From assembly GCF_014648775.1 (NCBI RefSeq), contig NZ_BMRT01000007.1, forward strand, positions 299,315 to 363,314: 64,000 bases of DNA. Reading direction: 5' to 3'. Source of the stretch: Streptomyces abikoensis (GTDB lineage Bacteria > Actinomycetota > Actinomycetes > Streptomycetales > Streptomycetaceae). Made by a program: the position numbers and the translations under genes. A model generated the notes under the pieces. It did no database searches and was not told the DNA's origin. It was given only the letters and a program-made list of their open reading frames with translations. This document shows positions 51,616-58,998 of the stretch, piece by piece. The stretch's first letter is position 1. Each line of letters opens with the position of its first letter.

Positions 51616-51801
51616 TTACCAGGAGCTCTTGGTCACGCCCGGCAGCTCGCCACGGTGAGCCATCTCACGAAGGCACACGCGGCAGAGGCCGAACTTGCGG
51701 TACACGGAGTGCGGGCGGCCGCAGCGGTTGCAGCGCGTGTACGCGCGAACCGCGAACTTGGGCTTGCGCGCGGCCTTCGCGATCAGAGACTTCTTCGCCA
51801 T
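51616..51801 (-). CDS. rpsN: 30S ribosomal protein S14 type Z
   Basis: 61 aa zinc-binding short S14 (CNRCGRPHSVYRKFGLCRVC, four cysteines). The zinc form is the normal operon copy. Confidence 0.98.
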   Translation of the reverse strand: MAKKSLIAKAARKPKFAVRAYTRCNRCGRPHSVYRKFGLCRVCLREMAHRGELPGVTKSSW

Positions 51802-51806
51802 CTCGG

Positions 51807-52358
51807 TCACGCCTCCTTGAAGGGGAAGCCGAGGTGACGAAGGAGGGCGCGGCCCTCGTCGTCGTTGGTCGCCGTGGTCACCACGGTGATGTCCATACCC
51901 CGGACGCGGTCGATCTTGTCCTGGTCGATCTCGTGGAACATGACCTGCTCCGTGAGACCGAAGGTGTAGTTGCCCCGACCGTCGAACTGCTTCGGGGACA
52001 GACCACGGAAGTCGCGGATGCGCGGGAGCGCGAGCGACAGGGTGCGGTCCAGGAACTCCCACATGCGGTCGCCACGGAGGGTGACGTGGGCACCGATCGG
52101 CTGGCCCTCGCGCAGCTTGAACTGCGCGATGGACTTGCGAGCCTTGGTGACGGCCGGCTTCTGGCCGGTGATCGTGGTGAGGTCGCGGATGGCGCCCTCG
52201 ATCAGCTTGGAGTCGCGGGCGGCGTCGCCCACACCCATGTTGACCACGATCTTGGTGAGGCCGGGAACCTGCATGACGTTCTCGTACGAGAACTCCTCAC
52301 GCAGCTTGCCCGAGATCTCCTCACGGTACTTCGTCTTGAGACGCGGAGTGGTAGCCAT
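51807..52358 (-). CDS. rplE: 50S ribosomal protein L5
   Basis: 183 aa, with MQVPGLTKIVVNMGVGDAARDSKLIEGA and GRGNYTFGLTEQVMFHEID; binds 5S rRNA and contacts S13. One-base TGATG overlap with rplX. Confidence 0.98.
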   Translation of the reverse strand: MATTPRLKTKYREEISGKLREEFSYENVMQVPGLTKIVVNMGVGDAARDSKLIEGAIRDLTTITGQKPAVTKARKSIAQFKLREGQPIGAHVTLRGDRMWEFLDRTLSLALPRIRDFRGLSPKQFDGRGNYTFGLTEQVMFHEIDQDKIDRVRGMDITVVTTATNDDEGRALLRHLGFPFKEA

Positions 52359-52669
52359 CAGATGTCCTCACCCGTCCGCTTGGCAACGCGGATCTTGTTG
52401 CCGTTCTCATCGAAGCGGTAGCCGACGCGCGTGACGACCTTCTTGCCGTCCTTCTCCACGACGAGCTGAACGTTGCTCACGTGGATCGGGGCCTCGGTGA
52501 TCACGATGCCACCGGCCTGGTTCTGCGCGGCCTTGGTGTGCTTCTTGACCCGGTTGACACCCTCGACGAGGACGCGGTTCTCGCGGGGCATGGCCACGAT
52601 GACCTTGCCCTGCTTGCCCTTGTCCTTACCGGTGATGACCTGGACCAGGTCGCCCTTCTTGATCTTCAT
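52358..52669 (-). CDS. rplX: 50S ribosomal protein L24
   Basis: 103 aa KOW-domain protein (KIKKGDLVQVITGKDKGKQGKVI), an assembly initiator of the 50S subunit. Three bases after rplN. Confidence 0.98.
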   Translation of the reverse strand: MKIKKGDLVQVITGKDKGKQGKVIVAMPRENRVLVEGVNRVKKHTKAAQNQAGGIVITEAPIHVSNVQLVVEKDGKKVVTRVGYRFDENGNKIRVAKRTGEDI

Positions 52670-52672
52670 CGG

Positions 52673-53041
52673 TTACAGCACCTCCGGCGCGAGCGAGACG
52701 ATCTTCATGAACTTCTTCTCGCGCAGCTCTCGGCCCACGGGGCCGAAGATACGGGTGCCGCGGGGGTCACCGTCGTTCTTGAGAACGACAGCGGCGTTCT
52801 CGTCGAAACGGATGTACGAGCCATCCGGACGGCGGCGCTCCTTGACGGTGCGAACGATGACGGCCTTGACGACGTCACCCTTCTTCACGTTGCCACCGGG
52901 GATCGCGTCCTTGACGGTGGCGACGATGACGTCACCGATGCCCGCGTAGCGGCGACCCGAGCCACCGAGAACACGGATGCAAAGGATCTCCTTGGCACCA
53001 GTGTTGTCGGCGACCCGAAGTCGCGACTCCTGCTGGATCAC
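52673..53041 (-). CDS. rplN: 50S ribosomal protein L14
   Basis: 122 aa, MIQQESRLRVADNTGAKEILCIRVLGG and RRPDGSYIRFDENAAVVL. First gene of the spc-type block; the 103-nt gap before it contains a hairpin. Confidence 0.98.
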   Translation of the reverse strand: MIQQESRLRVADNTGAKEILCIRVLGGSGRRYAGIGDVIVATVKDAIPGGNVKKGDVVKAVIVRTVKERRRPDGSYIRFDENAAVVLKNDGDPRGTRIFGPVGRELREKKFMKIVSLAPEVL

Positions 53042-53120
53042 GTCTATCTCCTGATCGTCTGCCGGTTCCCGGCGGGGGCCTCACCGAGGTGGGGCCCCAC
53101 GCCGAGCCTGGCGGAACTTA

Positions 53121-53142
53121 TCTGAGGGGAAACCCCCTCAGA
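53121..53142 (-). terminator. Hairpin at the S10/spc boundary (after rpsQ)
   Basis: TCTGAGGGG (53121-53129) and CCCCTCAGA (53134-53142), a perfect 9-bp stem, 2 nt after the rpsQ stop. No U tract follows, so it may be partial or a processing site rather than a full stop. Confidence 0.6.
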
Positions 53143-53144
53143 AA

Positions 53145-53426
53145 TTACTTGGCCTTCTCGAGGATCTCGACGACGCGCCAGCGCTTGGTCGCCGACAGCG
53201 GACGCGTCTCCATCAGGAGGACGCGGTCGCCGACGCCGGCAGCGTTCTGCTCGTCGTGCGCCTTGAGCTTGTTCGTACGGCGGATGACCTTGCCGTACAG
53301 CGCGTGCTTGACACGGTCCTCGACGGCGACGACGACGGTCTTGTCCATCTTGTCGCTGACGACGAGACCCTCACGGGTCTTGCGGAAACCGCGCTCGTTC
53401 GTCTCAGTCACATTCTTCTCGCTCAT
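53145..53426 (-). CDS. rpsQ: 30S ribosomal protein S17
   Basis: 93 aa OB-fold protein, with GFRKTREGLVVSDKMDKTVVVAVEDRVKHALYGKVIRRTNKLKAHDEQN. One-base TGATG overlap with rpmC. Confidence 0.98.
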   Translation of the reverse strand: MSEKNVTETNERGFRKTREGLVVSDKMDKTVVVAVEDRVKHALYGKVIRRTNKLKAHDEQNAAGVGDRVLLMETRPLSATKRWRVVEILEKAK

Positions 53427-53650
53427 CAGGCGCTCTCCACCGTCTCGATGCCCAGCTCACGCTCGCGCATCAGGGTGTAGATCCGGGCGATGTCCTTACG
53501 GACGGACTTGAGCCGACCGTGGTTCTCGAGCTGCCCCGTGGCCGCCTGGAAGCGGAGGTTGAACAGCTCTTCCTTGGCCTCACGGAGCTTCGCGACGAGG
53601 TCCTCGTCGTTGAGCTCGCGCAGCTCGGTCGCCTTGATACCAGCGGCCAT
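53426..53650 (-). CDS. rpmC: 50S ribosomal protein L29
   Basis: 74 aa, KATELRELNDEDLVAKLREAKEELFNLRFQAATGQLENHGRLK. ATG 53650 overlaps the rplP stop by one base; the GTG directly before it (53653) is also in frame. Confidence 0.97.
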   Translation of the reverse strand: MAAGIKATELRELNDEDLVAKLREAKEELFNLRFQAATGQLENHGRLKSVRKDIARIYTLMRERELGIETVESA

Positions 53651-54069
53651 CACGACTCACCTGCCTCGCGCCGAACAATGCGGCACTTCATCGGAAGCTT
53701 GTGGGCGGCGCGGGTCAGCGCCTCACGAGCGACCTTTTCGTTCGGGAAGGACAGCTCGAACATCACCCGACCGGGCTTGACGTTCGCGATCCACCACTCC
53801 GGAGAACCCTTACCGGAACCCATGCGGGTCTCGGCCGGCTTCTTCGTCAGCGGACGGTCCGGGTAGATGTTGATCCAGACCTTGCCGCCACGCTTGATGT
53901 GACGGGTCATGGCGATACGAGCGGACTCGATCTGCCGGTTCGTCACGTAGGCCGGGGTCAGGGCCTGAATGCCGTACTCACCGAAGGCGAGCTCGGTGCC
54001 ACCCTTGGCCATGCCGTTCCGCTTGGGGTGGTGCTGCTTGCGGTGCTTGACCCTGCGAGGGATCAGCAT
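53650..54069 (-). CDS. rplP: 50S ribosomal protein L16
   Basis: 139 aa, MLIPRRVKHRKQHHPKRNGMAKGG, RHIKRGGKVWINIYPDRPLTKKPAETRMGSGKGSPEWW; lies near the peptidyl-transferase A site. Confidence 0.98.
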   Translation of the reverse strand: MLIPRRVKHRKQHHPKRNGMAKGGTELAFGEYGIQALTPAYVTNRQIESARIAMTRHIKRGGKVWINIYPDRPLTKKPAETRMGSGKGSPEWWIANVKPGRVMFELSFPNEKVAREALTRAAHKLPMKCRIVRREAGES

Positions 54070-54074
54070 GTCGG

Positions 54075-54893
54075 TCAGGCCTCCGTTCCGGTGGACTCAG
54101 CCGGAGCAGCGGCGACCTCGGCCTTGGGGGCCTCGGTGCTCTGCTGCGGCTTGCGGCCGCGGCCGCCACGCTCGCCACCACGGCCACCACGGGCCGGGCG
54201 GTCGCCGGCGCCACGGGACGGGCGGTTGCCCGCACGCGCGGCGGCGTTCTCGGCGCGGACCTCGGCGATGTTCTTGACGTCGCCCTTGTAGATCCAGACC
54301 TTCACGCCGATGCGGCCGAAGGTGGTCTTGGCCTCGAAGAAGCCGTAGTCGACGTTCGCGCGGAGCGTGTGCAGGGGCACACGGCCCTCGCGGTAGAACT
54401 CCGAGCGGGACATCTCGGCGCCGCCGAGACGGCCACCGCACTGGATCTTGATGCCCTTGGCGCCGGCCTTCATCGTCGACTGCATGCTCTTGCGCATGGC
54501 GCGACGGAAGGAGACGCGGGAGGACAGCTGCTCGGCGACGGCCTGGGCCACCAGCTGAGCGTCGACCTCGGGGTTCTTGACCTCGAGGATGTTCAGCTGG
54601 ACCTGCTTGCCGGTCAGCTTCTCCAGCTCGCCACGGATGCGGTCGGCCTCGGCGCCGCGGCGGCCGATGACGATGCCCGGGCGGGCGGTGTGGATGTCAA
54701 CGCGGACGCGGTCGCGGGTGCGCTCGATCTCAACCTTCGAGATACCGGCGCGCTCCATGCCCTTCGTCATCATGCGACGAATGGCGACGTCTTCCTTGAC
54801 GTAGTCCTTGTACAGCTTGTCGGCGTACCAGCGGGACTTGAAGTCCGTGGTGATGCCGAGCCGGAACCCGTGCGGGTTAACCTTCTGGCCCAT
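54075..54893 (-). CDS. rpsC: 30S ribosomal protein S3
   Basis: 272 aa. KH domain with VIGRRGAEADRIRGELEKLTGKQVQLNILEV, and the C-domain GAKGIKIQCGGRLGGAEMSRSEFYREGRVPLHTLRANVDYG. After residue ~220 comes a disordered Arg/Gly-rich tail (RPARGGRGGERGGRGRK) and an acidic/Ala end. The start overlaps rplV by one base. Confidence 0.98.
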   Translation of the reverse strand: MGQKVNPHGFRLGITTDFKSRWYADKLYKDYVKEDVAIRRMMTKGMERAGISKVEIERTRDRVRVDIHTARPGIVIGRRGAEADRIRGELEKLTGKQVQLNILEVKNPEVDAQLVAQAVAEQLSSRVSFRRAMRKSMQSTMKAGAKGIKIQCGGRLGGAEMSRSEFYREGRVPLHTLRANVDYGFFEAKTTFGRIGVKVWIYKGDVKNIAEVRAENAAARAGNRPSRGAGDRPARGGRGGERGGRGRKPQQSTEAPKAEVAAAPAESTGTEA

Positions 54894-55240
54894 TACCGGG
54901 TTCCTTCCTTGCTGCTGACGACCACGGTGATGTGGCTGGTCCGCTTGCGGATCCGGTAGGCACGGCCCTGGGCGCGCGGACGGAACCGCTTCAGGGTCGG
55001 GCCCTCGTCCACGAACGCCTCGCTGATGTACAGCGACGAAGCGTCCGTGTGGTCGTAGTTGTGCGCGGCGTTGGCAATGGCGCTGTCCAGCACCTTGCCC
55101 ACCGGCACGCTCGCGGCCTGCGGGGCGAAACGCAGGACCGCCTGAGCCTCCGTGGCGTCCATGCCACGGATGAGGTCCACCACGCGGCGGGCCTTCATGG
55201 GCGTGACGCGGATGTACCGCGCCTGGGCCCTGGCTTCCAT
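54893..55240 (-). CDS. rplV: 50S ribosomal protein L22
   Basis: 115 aa from ATG 55240 (MEARAQARYIRVTPMKARRVVDLIRG) with AAGGG 6 nt upstream. Its extended loop lines the exit tunnel (macrolide and other drug contacts). Confidence 0.98.
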   Translation of the reverse strand: MEARAQARYIRVTPMKARRVVDLIRGMDATEAQAVLRFAPQAASVPVGKVLDSAIANAAHNYDHTDASSLYISEAFVDEGPTLKRFRPRAQGRAYRIRKRTSHITVVVSSKEGTR

Positions 55241-55283
55241 GGTTGTCCCTTCGGTGTCAGTCATAGTCGTTCACACCCCGCCT

Positions 55284-55565
55284 TTAGCGGCGCTTCGACT
55301 TGCGGTCGTCCTTGACGTGGCCGCGGAAGGTGCGGGTCGGCGAGAACTCGCCGAGCTTGTGGCCGACCATCGACTCGGTGACGAACACCGGGACGTGCGT
55401 CTTGCCGTTGTGCACCGCGAGCGTGTGGCCGAGCATGGCCGGCACGATCATGGAGCGACGGGACCAGGTCTTGATGACGTTCTTGGTACCGGCTTCGTTC
55501 TGTACGTCCACCTTCTTCATGAGGTGGCCGTCGACGAAGGGTCCCTTCTTGAGACTACGCGGCAT
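55284..55565 (-). CDS. rpsS: 30S ribosomal protein S19
   Basis: 93 aa, PRSLKKGPFVDGHLMKKVD and TWSRRSMIVPAMLGHTLAVHNGK. Confidence 0.98.
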   Translation of the reverse strand: MPRSLKKGPFVDGHLMKKVDVQNEAGTKNVIKTWSRRSMIVPAMLGHTLAVHNGKTHVPVFVTESMVGHKLGEFSPTRTFRGHVKDDRKSKRR

Positions 55566-55577
55566 CTAAACCCGCTC

Positions 55578-56414
55578 CTAGCGCTTCTTGTTCGTCTTGC
55601 GGCGGCGGACGATGTACTTGTTGCTCGCCTTCTTGGGAGAACGAGTACGACCCTCCTTCTGACCCCACGGGGAGACCGGGTGGCGACCACCGGAGGTCTT
55701 GCCCTCACCACCACCGTGCGGGTGGTCGACCGGGTTCATCGCGACACCGCGGACGGTCGGGCGAACGCCCTTCCAGCGCATGCGGCCGGCCTTGCCCCAG
55801 TTGATGTTCGACTGCTCGGCGTTGCCGACCTCGCCGACAGTGGCGCGGCAGCGGACGTCGACCAGGCGGATCTCACCGGACGGCATACGAAGGTGGGCCA
55901 TGGTGCCCTCCTTCGCCAGCAGCTGCACGGAGGAACCGGCGGAGCGGGCGATCTTCGCACCGCCACCGGGACGCAGCTCGATGGCGTGGATGGTCGTACC
56001 GACCGGGATGTTGCGCAGCGGCAGGTTGTTGCCCGGCTTGATGTCGGCCCCGGGGCCGTTCTCGATCCGGTCACCCTGGCCGAGGCCGCGGGGAGCGATG
56101 ATGTAGCGCTTCTCGCCGTCCACGTAGTGGAGCAGCGCGATGCGCGCGGTGCGGTTCGGGTCGTACTCGATGTGAGCGACCTTGGCCGGCACGCCGTCCT
56201 TGTCGTGACGACGGAAGTCGATCACACGGTAGGCGCGCTTGTGGCCACCGCCCTGGTGGCGAACGGTCACACGACCGGCGTTGTTACGGCCGCCCTTGCT
56301 GTGCAGCGGGCGGACCAGCGACTTCTCCGGCGTGGACCGCGTGATCTCGACAAAGTCGGCGACGCTGGAGCCACGACGGCCCGGGGTCGTCGGCTTGTAC
56401 TTGCGGATACCCAT
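55578..56414 (-). CDS. rplB: 50S ribosomal protein L2
   Basis: 278 aa, GIRKYKPTTPGRRGSSVADFVEI and the C-terminal HPHGGGEGKTSGGRHPVSPWGQ with the conserved His of the peptidyl-transferase region. Confidence 0.98.
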   Translation of the reverse strand: MGIRKYKPTTPGRRGSSVADFVEITRSTPEKSLVRPLHSKGGRNNAGRVTVRHQGGGHKRAYRVIDFRRHDKDGVPAKVAHIEYDPNRTARIALLHYVDGEKRYIIAPRGLGQGDRIENGPGADIKPGNNLPLRNIPVGTTIHAIELRPGGGAKIARSAGSSVQLLAKEGTMAHLRMPSGEIRLVDVRCRATVGEVGNAEQSNINWGKAGRMRWKGVRPTVRGVAMNPVDHPHGGGEGKTSGGRHPVSPWGQKEGRTRSPKKASNKYIVRRRKTNKKR

Positions 56415-56453
56415 TTCTCAGTCCTCGTCCGATTCCGGACGACTCGGACTCCG

Positions 56454-56777
56454 TTAGGAGACCGGGCCGCCGAAGATGTCGATACGGTCGCCCTCGGCGA
56501 GGGTCACGATGGCGCGCTTGGTGTTGGCGCGCTTGCCGAAACCGGTCTTGGTGCGCTTGCGCTTACCCTGACGGTTGATCGTGTTGACCCCGGTGACCTT
56601 GACCGAGAAGACCGCCTCGACGGCCTGCTTGATCTGGGTCTTGTTGGCGCGCGGGTCGACGATGAACGTGTACTTGTTCTCGTCCAGCAGCGCGTAGCTC
56701 TTCTCGGAGACAACCGGCTTGACCAGGAGGTCGCGCGGGTCCGAGAACGTCTTGCTGGTGACGACGGCCTCAGTCAT
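56454..56777 (-). CDS. rplW: 50S ribosomal protein L23
   Basis: 107 aa, DLLVKPVVSEKSYALLDENKYTFIVDPRANKTQIKQAVEAVF; docking site of trigger factor and SRP. One-base TGATG overlap with rplD. Confidence 0.98.
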   Translation of the reverse strand: MTEAVVTSKTFSDPRDLLVKPVVSEKSYALLDENKYTFIVDPRANKTQIKQAVEAVFSVKVTGVNTINRQGKRKRTKTGFGKRANTKRAIVTLAEGDRIDIFGGPVS

Positions 56778-57427
56778 CAGGCCTCGCTCCCTTCGGTCTC
56801 AACGGCCTTGGGGCCAGACACGAAGGACTCGAAGGCGGCCTGGGTGAAGACCACGTCGTCGGAGACGAGCACGTCGTACGTGTTCAGCTGGCCCGGCTCC
56901 AGGATGTGAACCTGGGGCAGGTTGCGGGCGGACAGCCACGCGGCCTCGTCGGAGCGCTCGGCGACCAGGAGCAGGTTCTTGCGCTCCGAGACCTTGCCGA
57001 ACAGGACCTTGGCGGCCTTGGTGGAGGCAGTGCCCTCGACCACGCCGGAGACGACGTGGATGCGGGAGTGGCGCGCCCGGTCGGAGAGGGCGCCACGCAG
57101 GGCGGCGGCCTTCATCTTCTTGGGGGTGCGCTGCGAGTAGTCGCGCGGCACGGGACCGTGCACGACGCCACCACCGGCGAACTGCGGCGCGCGGGTCGAA
57201 CCCTGACGGGCGCGACCGGTGCCCTTCTGGCGGTAAGGCTTCTTGCCACCACCACGGACCTCGCCGCGAGTCTTGGTCTTGTGCGTGCCCTGACGGGCAG
57301 CGGCCAGCTGCGCGACGACGACCTGGTGGATCAGCGGAACGCTGACCTTGGCGTCGAAGATCTCCGCGGGGAGCTCGACGGTCCCGGCCTTGTCGCCCGC
57401 CGGCGAAAGGATGTCAATGGTGCTCAT
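56777..57427 (-). CDS. rplD: 50S ribosomal protein L4
   Basis: 216 aa, with the tunnel loop KTRGEVRGGGKKPYRQKGTGRARQGSTRAPQFAGGG. In enterobacteria L4 autoregulates the S10 operon; the same is not shown here, but the operon has a long leader. Confidence 0.98.
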   Translation of the reverse strand: MSTIDILSPAGDKAGTVELPAEIFDAKVSVPLIHQVVVAQLAAARQGTHKTKTRGEVRGGGKKPYRQKGTGRARQGSTRAPQFAGGGVVHGPVPRDYSQRTPKKMKAAALRGALSDRARHSRIHVVSGVVEGTASTKAAKVLFGKVSERKNLLLVAERSDEAAWLSARNLPQVHILEPGQLNTYDVLVSDDVVFTQAAFESFVSGPKAVETEGSEA

Positions 57428-57435
57428 CGGTTACC

Positions 57436-58080
57436 TCAGGCCCCCTTGGCCGCGGTACGGACCAGGACGAGGCCGCCGTTCGGACCAGGAACCGCGCCCT
57501 TGATGAGGAGCAGGCCCTTCTCCGCGTCAACGGCGTGGACGGTCAGGTTCTGGGTGGTGACCCGCTCGTTGCCCATGCGGCCCGCCATACGGAGGCCCTT
57601 GAACACGCGGCCCGGGGTGGCGCAGCCACCGATCGAACCGGGGGAGCGGTGCTTGCGCTGGGTGCCGTGACCGGCGCCGAGGCCCTTGAAGTTGTGACGC
57701 TTCATGACACCGGCGAAGCCCTTGCCCTTGCTCTTGCCCGTGACGTCAACCTTGACGCCGGACTCGAACACGGCAGCGGTGATCTCCTGGCCGAGCGTGT
57801 ACTCGCTGGCGTCAGCGGTACGCAGCTCCACCAGGTGGCGGCGCGGGGTGACGTCGGCCTTGGCGAAGTGACCCTTGAGGGGCTTGTTCACCTTGCGCGG
57901 GTCGATCTCGCCGAAGGCGATCTGGACCGACTCGTAGCCGTCGATGTCGTTGGTGCGGACCTGGGTAACGACGCAGGGCCCGGCCTTGACGACGGTCACC
58001 GGGACGACACGGTTGTTCTCGTCCCAGACCTGGGTCATGCCGAGCTTCTCGCCCAGGACGCCCTTAATGTTCTTAGCCAT
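57436..58080 (-). CDS. rplC: 50S ribosomal protein L3
   Basis: 214 aa from ATG 58080 (MAKNIKGVLGEKLGMTQVWDENNRVVPVTVV). A GTG 12 nt upstream is also in frame but is almost at the rpsJ stop with no ribosome site. SKGKGFAGVMKRHNFKG and RVTTQNLTVHAVD are family features. Confidence 0.97.
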   Translation of the reverse strand: MAKNIKGVLGEKLGMTQVWDENNRVVPVTVVKAGPCVVTQVRTNDIDGYESVQIAFGEIDPRKVNKPLKGHFAKADVTPRRHLVELRTADASEYTLGQEITAAVFESGVKVDVTGKSKGKGFAGVMKRHNFKGLGAGHGTQRKHRSPGSIGGCATPGRVFKGLRMAGRMGNERVTTQNLTVHAVDAEKGLLLIKGAVPGPNGGLVLVRTAAKGA

Positions 58081-58093
58081 CTCGCGCGTCACC

Positions 58094-58402
58094 TCAGAGC
58101 TTGATCTCGATGTCGACGCCCGCCGGCAGGTCGAGACGCATCAGCGAGTCAACCGTCTTCGGCGTGGGGTCGAGGATGTCGATGAGGCGCTTGTGCGTGC
58201 GCATCTCGAAGTGCTCGCGCGAGTCCTTGTACTTGTGCGGCGACTTGATGACGCAGTACACGTTCTTCTCAGTGGGCAGCGGCACCGGGCCCGCGACCGA
58301 CGCACCAGTGCGGGTCACCGTCTCGACGATCTTCTTCGCCGAGGAGTCGATGACCTCGTGGTCGTAGGCCTTGAGCCGGATGCGGATCTTCTGTCCCGCC
58401 AT
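58094..58402 (-). CDS. rpsJ: 30S ribosomal protein S10
   Basis: 102 aa, AGQKIRIRLKAYDHEVIDSSAKKIVETVTRTGASVAGPVPLPTEK. It is also the NusE antitermination factor. First gene of the S10 block; the promoter is about 375 nt upstream. Confidence 0.98.
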   Translation of the reverse strand: MAGQKIRIRLKAYDHEVIDSSAKKIVETVTRTGASVAGPVPLPTEKNVYCVIKSPHKYKDSREHFEMRTHKRLIDILDPTPKTVDSLMRLDLPAGVDIEIKL

Positions 58403-58998
58403 GGCTACTTCGTAGTCCTGTCTCTCGTAACGCTCTGGGACTCGGTCGGCTGCCTCCGGAGGCCTTCCGGACGCTGCCCTTCCTCACTCCACCTCCGACC
58501 CACGCGGTCGGGCGTGTCGCGCCCCTTCCAGCAAAATCCCCAAAGGGGATTCCCTGCTCAAGGGGTTTGTGGGGGAAGAACACCCACCGAGCGCCTGGTC
58601 GGTACCCCGCTGACACTTCCCGGAAGATTCCCGTACTTCCGCCCCTCATAAGGGACGACGAGTACTGCGGGACTCGCTTCCAGTCCTCCCGGCGGGAGGC
58701 GCGCAGCATCGGCACTCAACCGAGCAACCTGAACAGTGTGCCATACGGTCGCGAAGAGGCGCCAATCGAAGCTGAAGACGGTACCCCGAGCGGCGCACTT
58801 GTCAAACCACCCCGCCGACATACGGGACACTATGGTCGCGAAACGCCCGGGCCGTCCGCCGAGCGGGCCCGGTGTCGCCCGGCGGGGTGCTTTGTCGGGC
58901 CCCGGGCAACCTCCCGGGAGCCCCGGCCGTCCCCTATCACGTATCACGCCGGGGTACGGCCGGGACGGCGCGCTGGACGACGGGACGGAGTCATCTAG
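58403..58998. promoter_or_regulatory. S10 operon leader and divergent region to the PIG-L gene
   Basis: No gene is seen in these 596 bases. The minus strand has a strong promoter at 58805-58778, giving a leader of about 370 nt. The leader includes small perfect hairpins AATCCCC-AAA-GGGGATT (58535-58551) and CCTCCC-GGC-GGGAGG (58685-58699). The rest (58806-58998) should contain the PIG-L promoter; none was assigned. Confidence 0.6.
58778..58805 (-). promoter_or_regulatory. S10 operon promoter
   Basis: TTGACA (58805-58800), a 16-nt spacer and TACCGT (58783-58778) on the minus strand, a near-consensus vegetative (HrdB-type) promoter. Confidence 0.78.
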
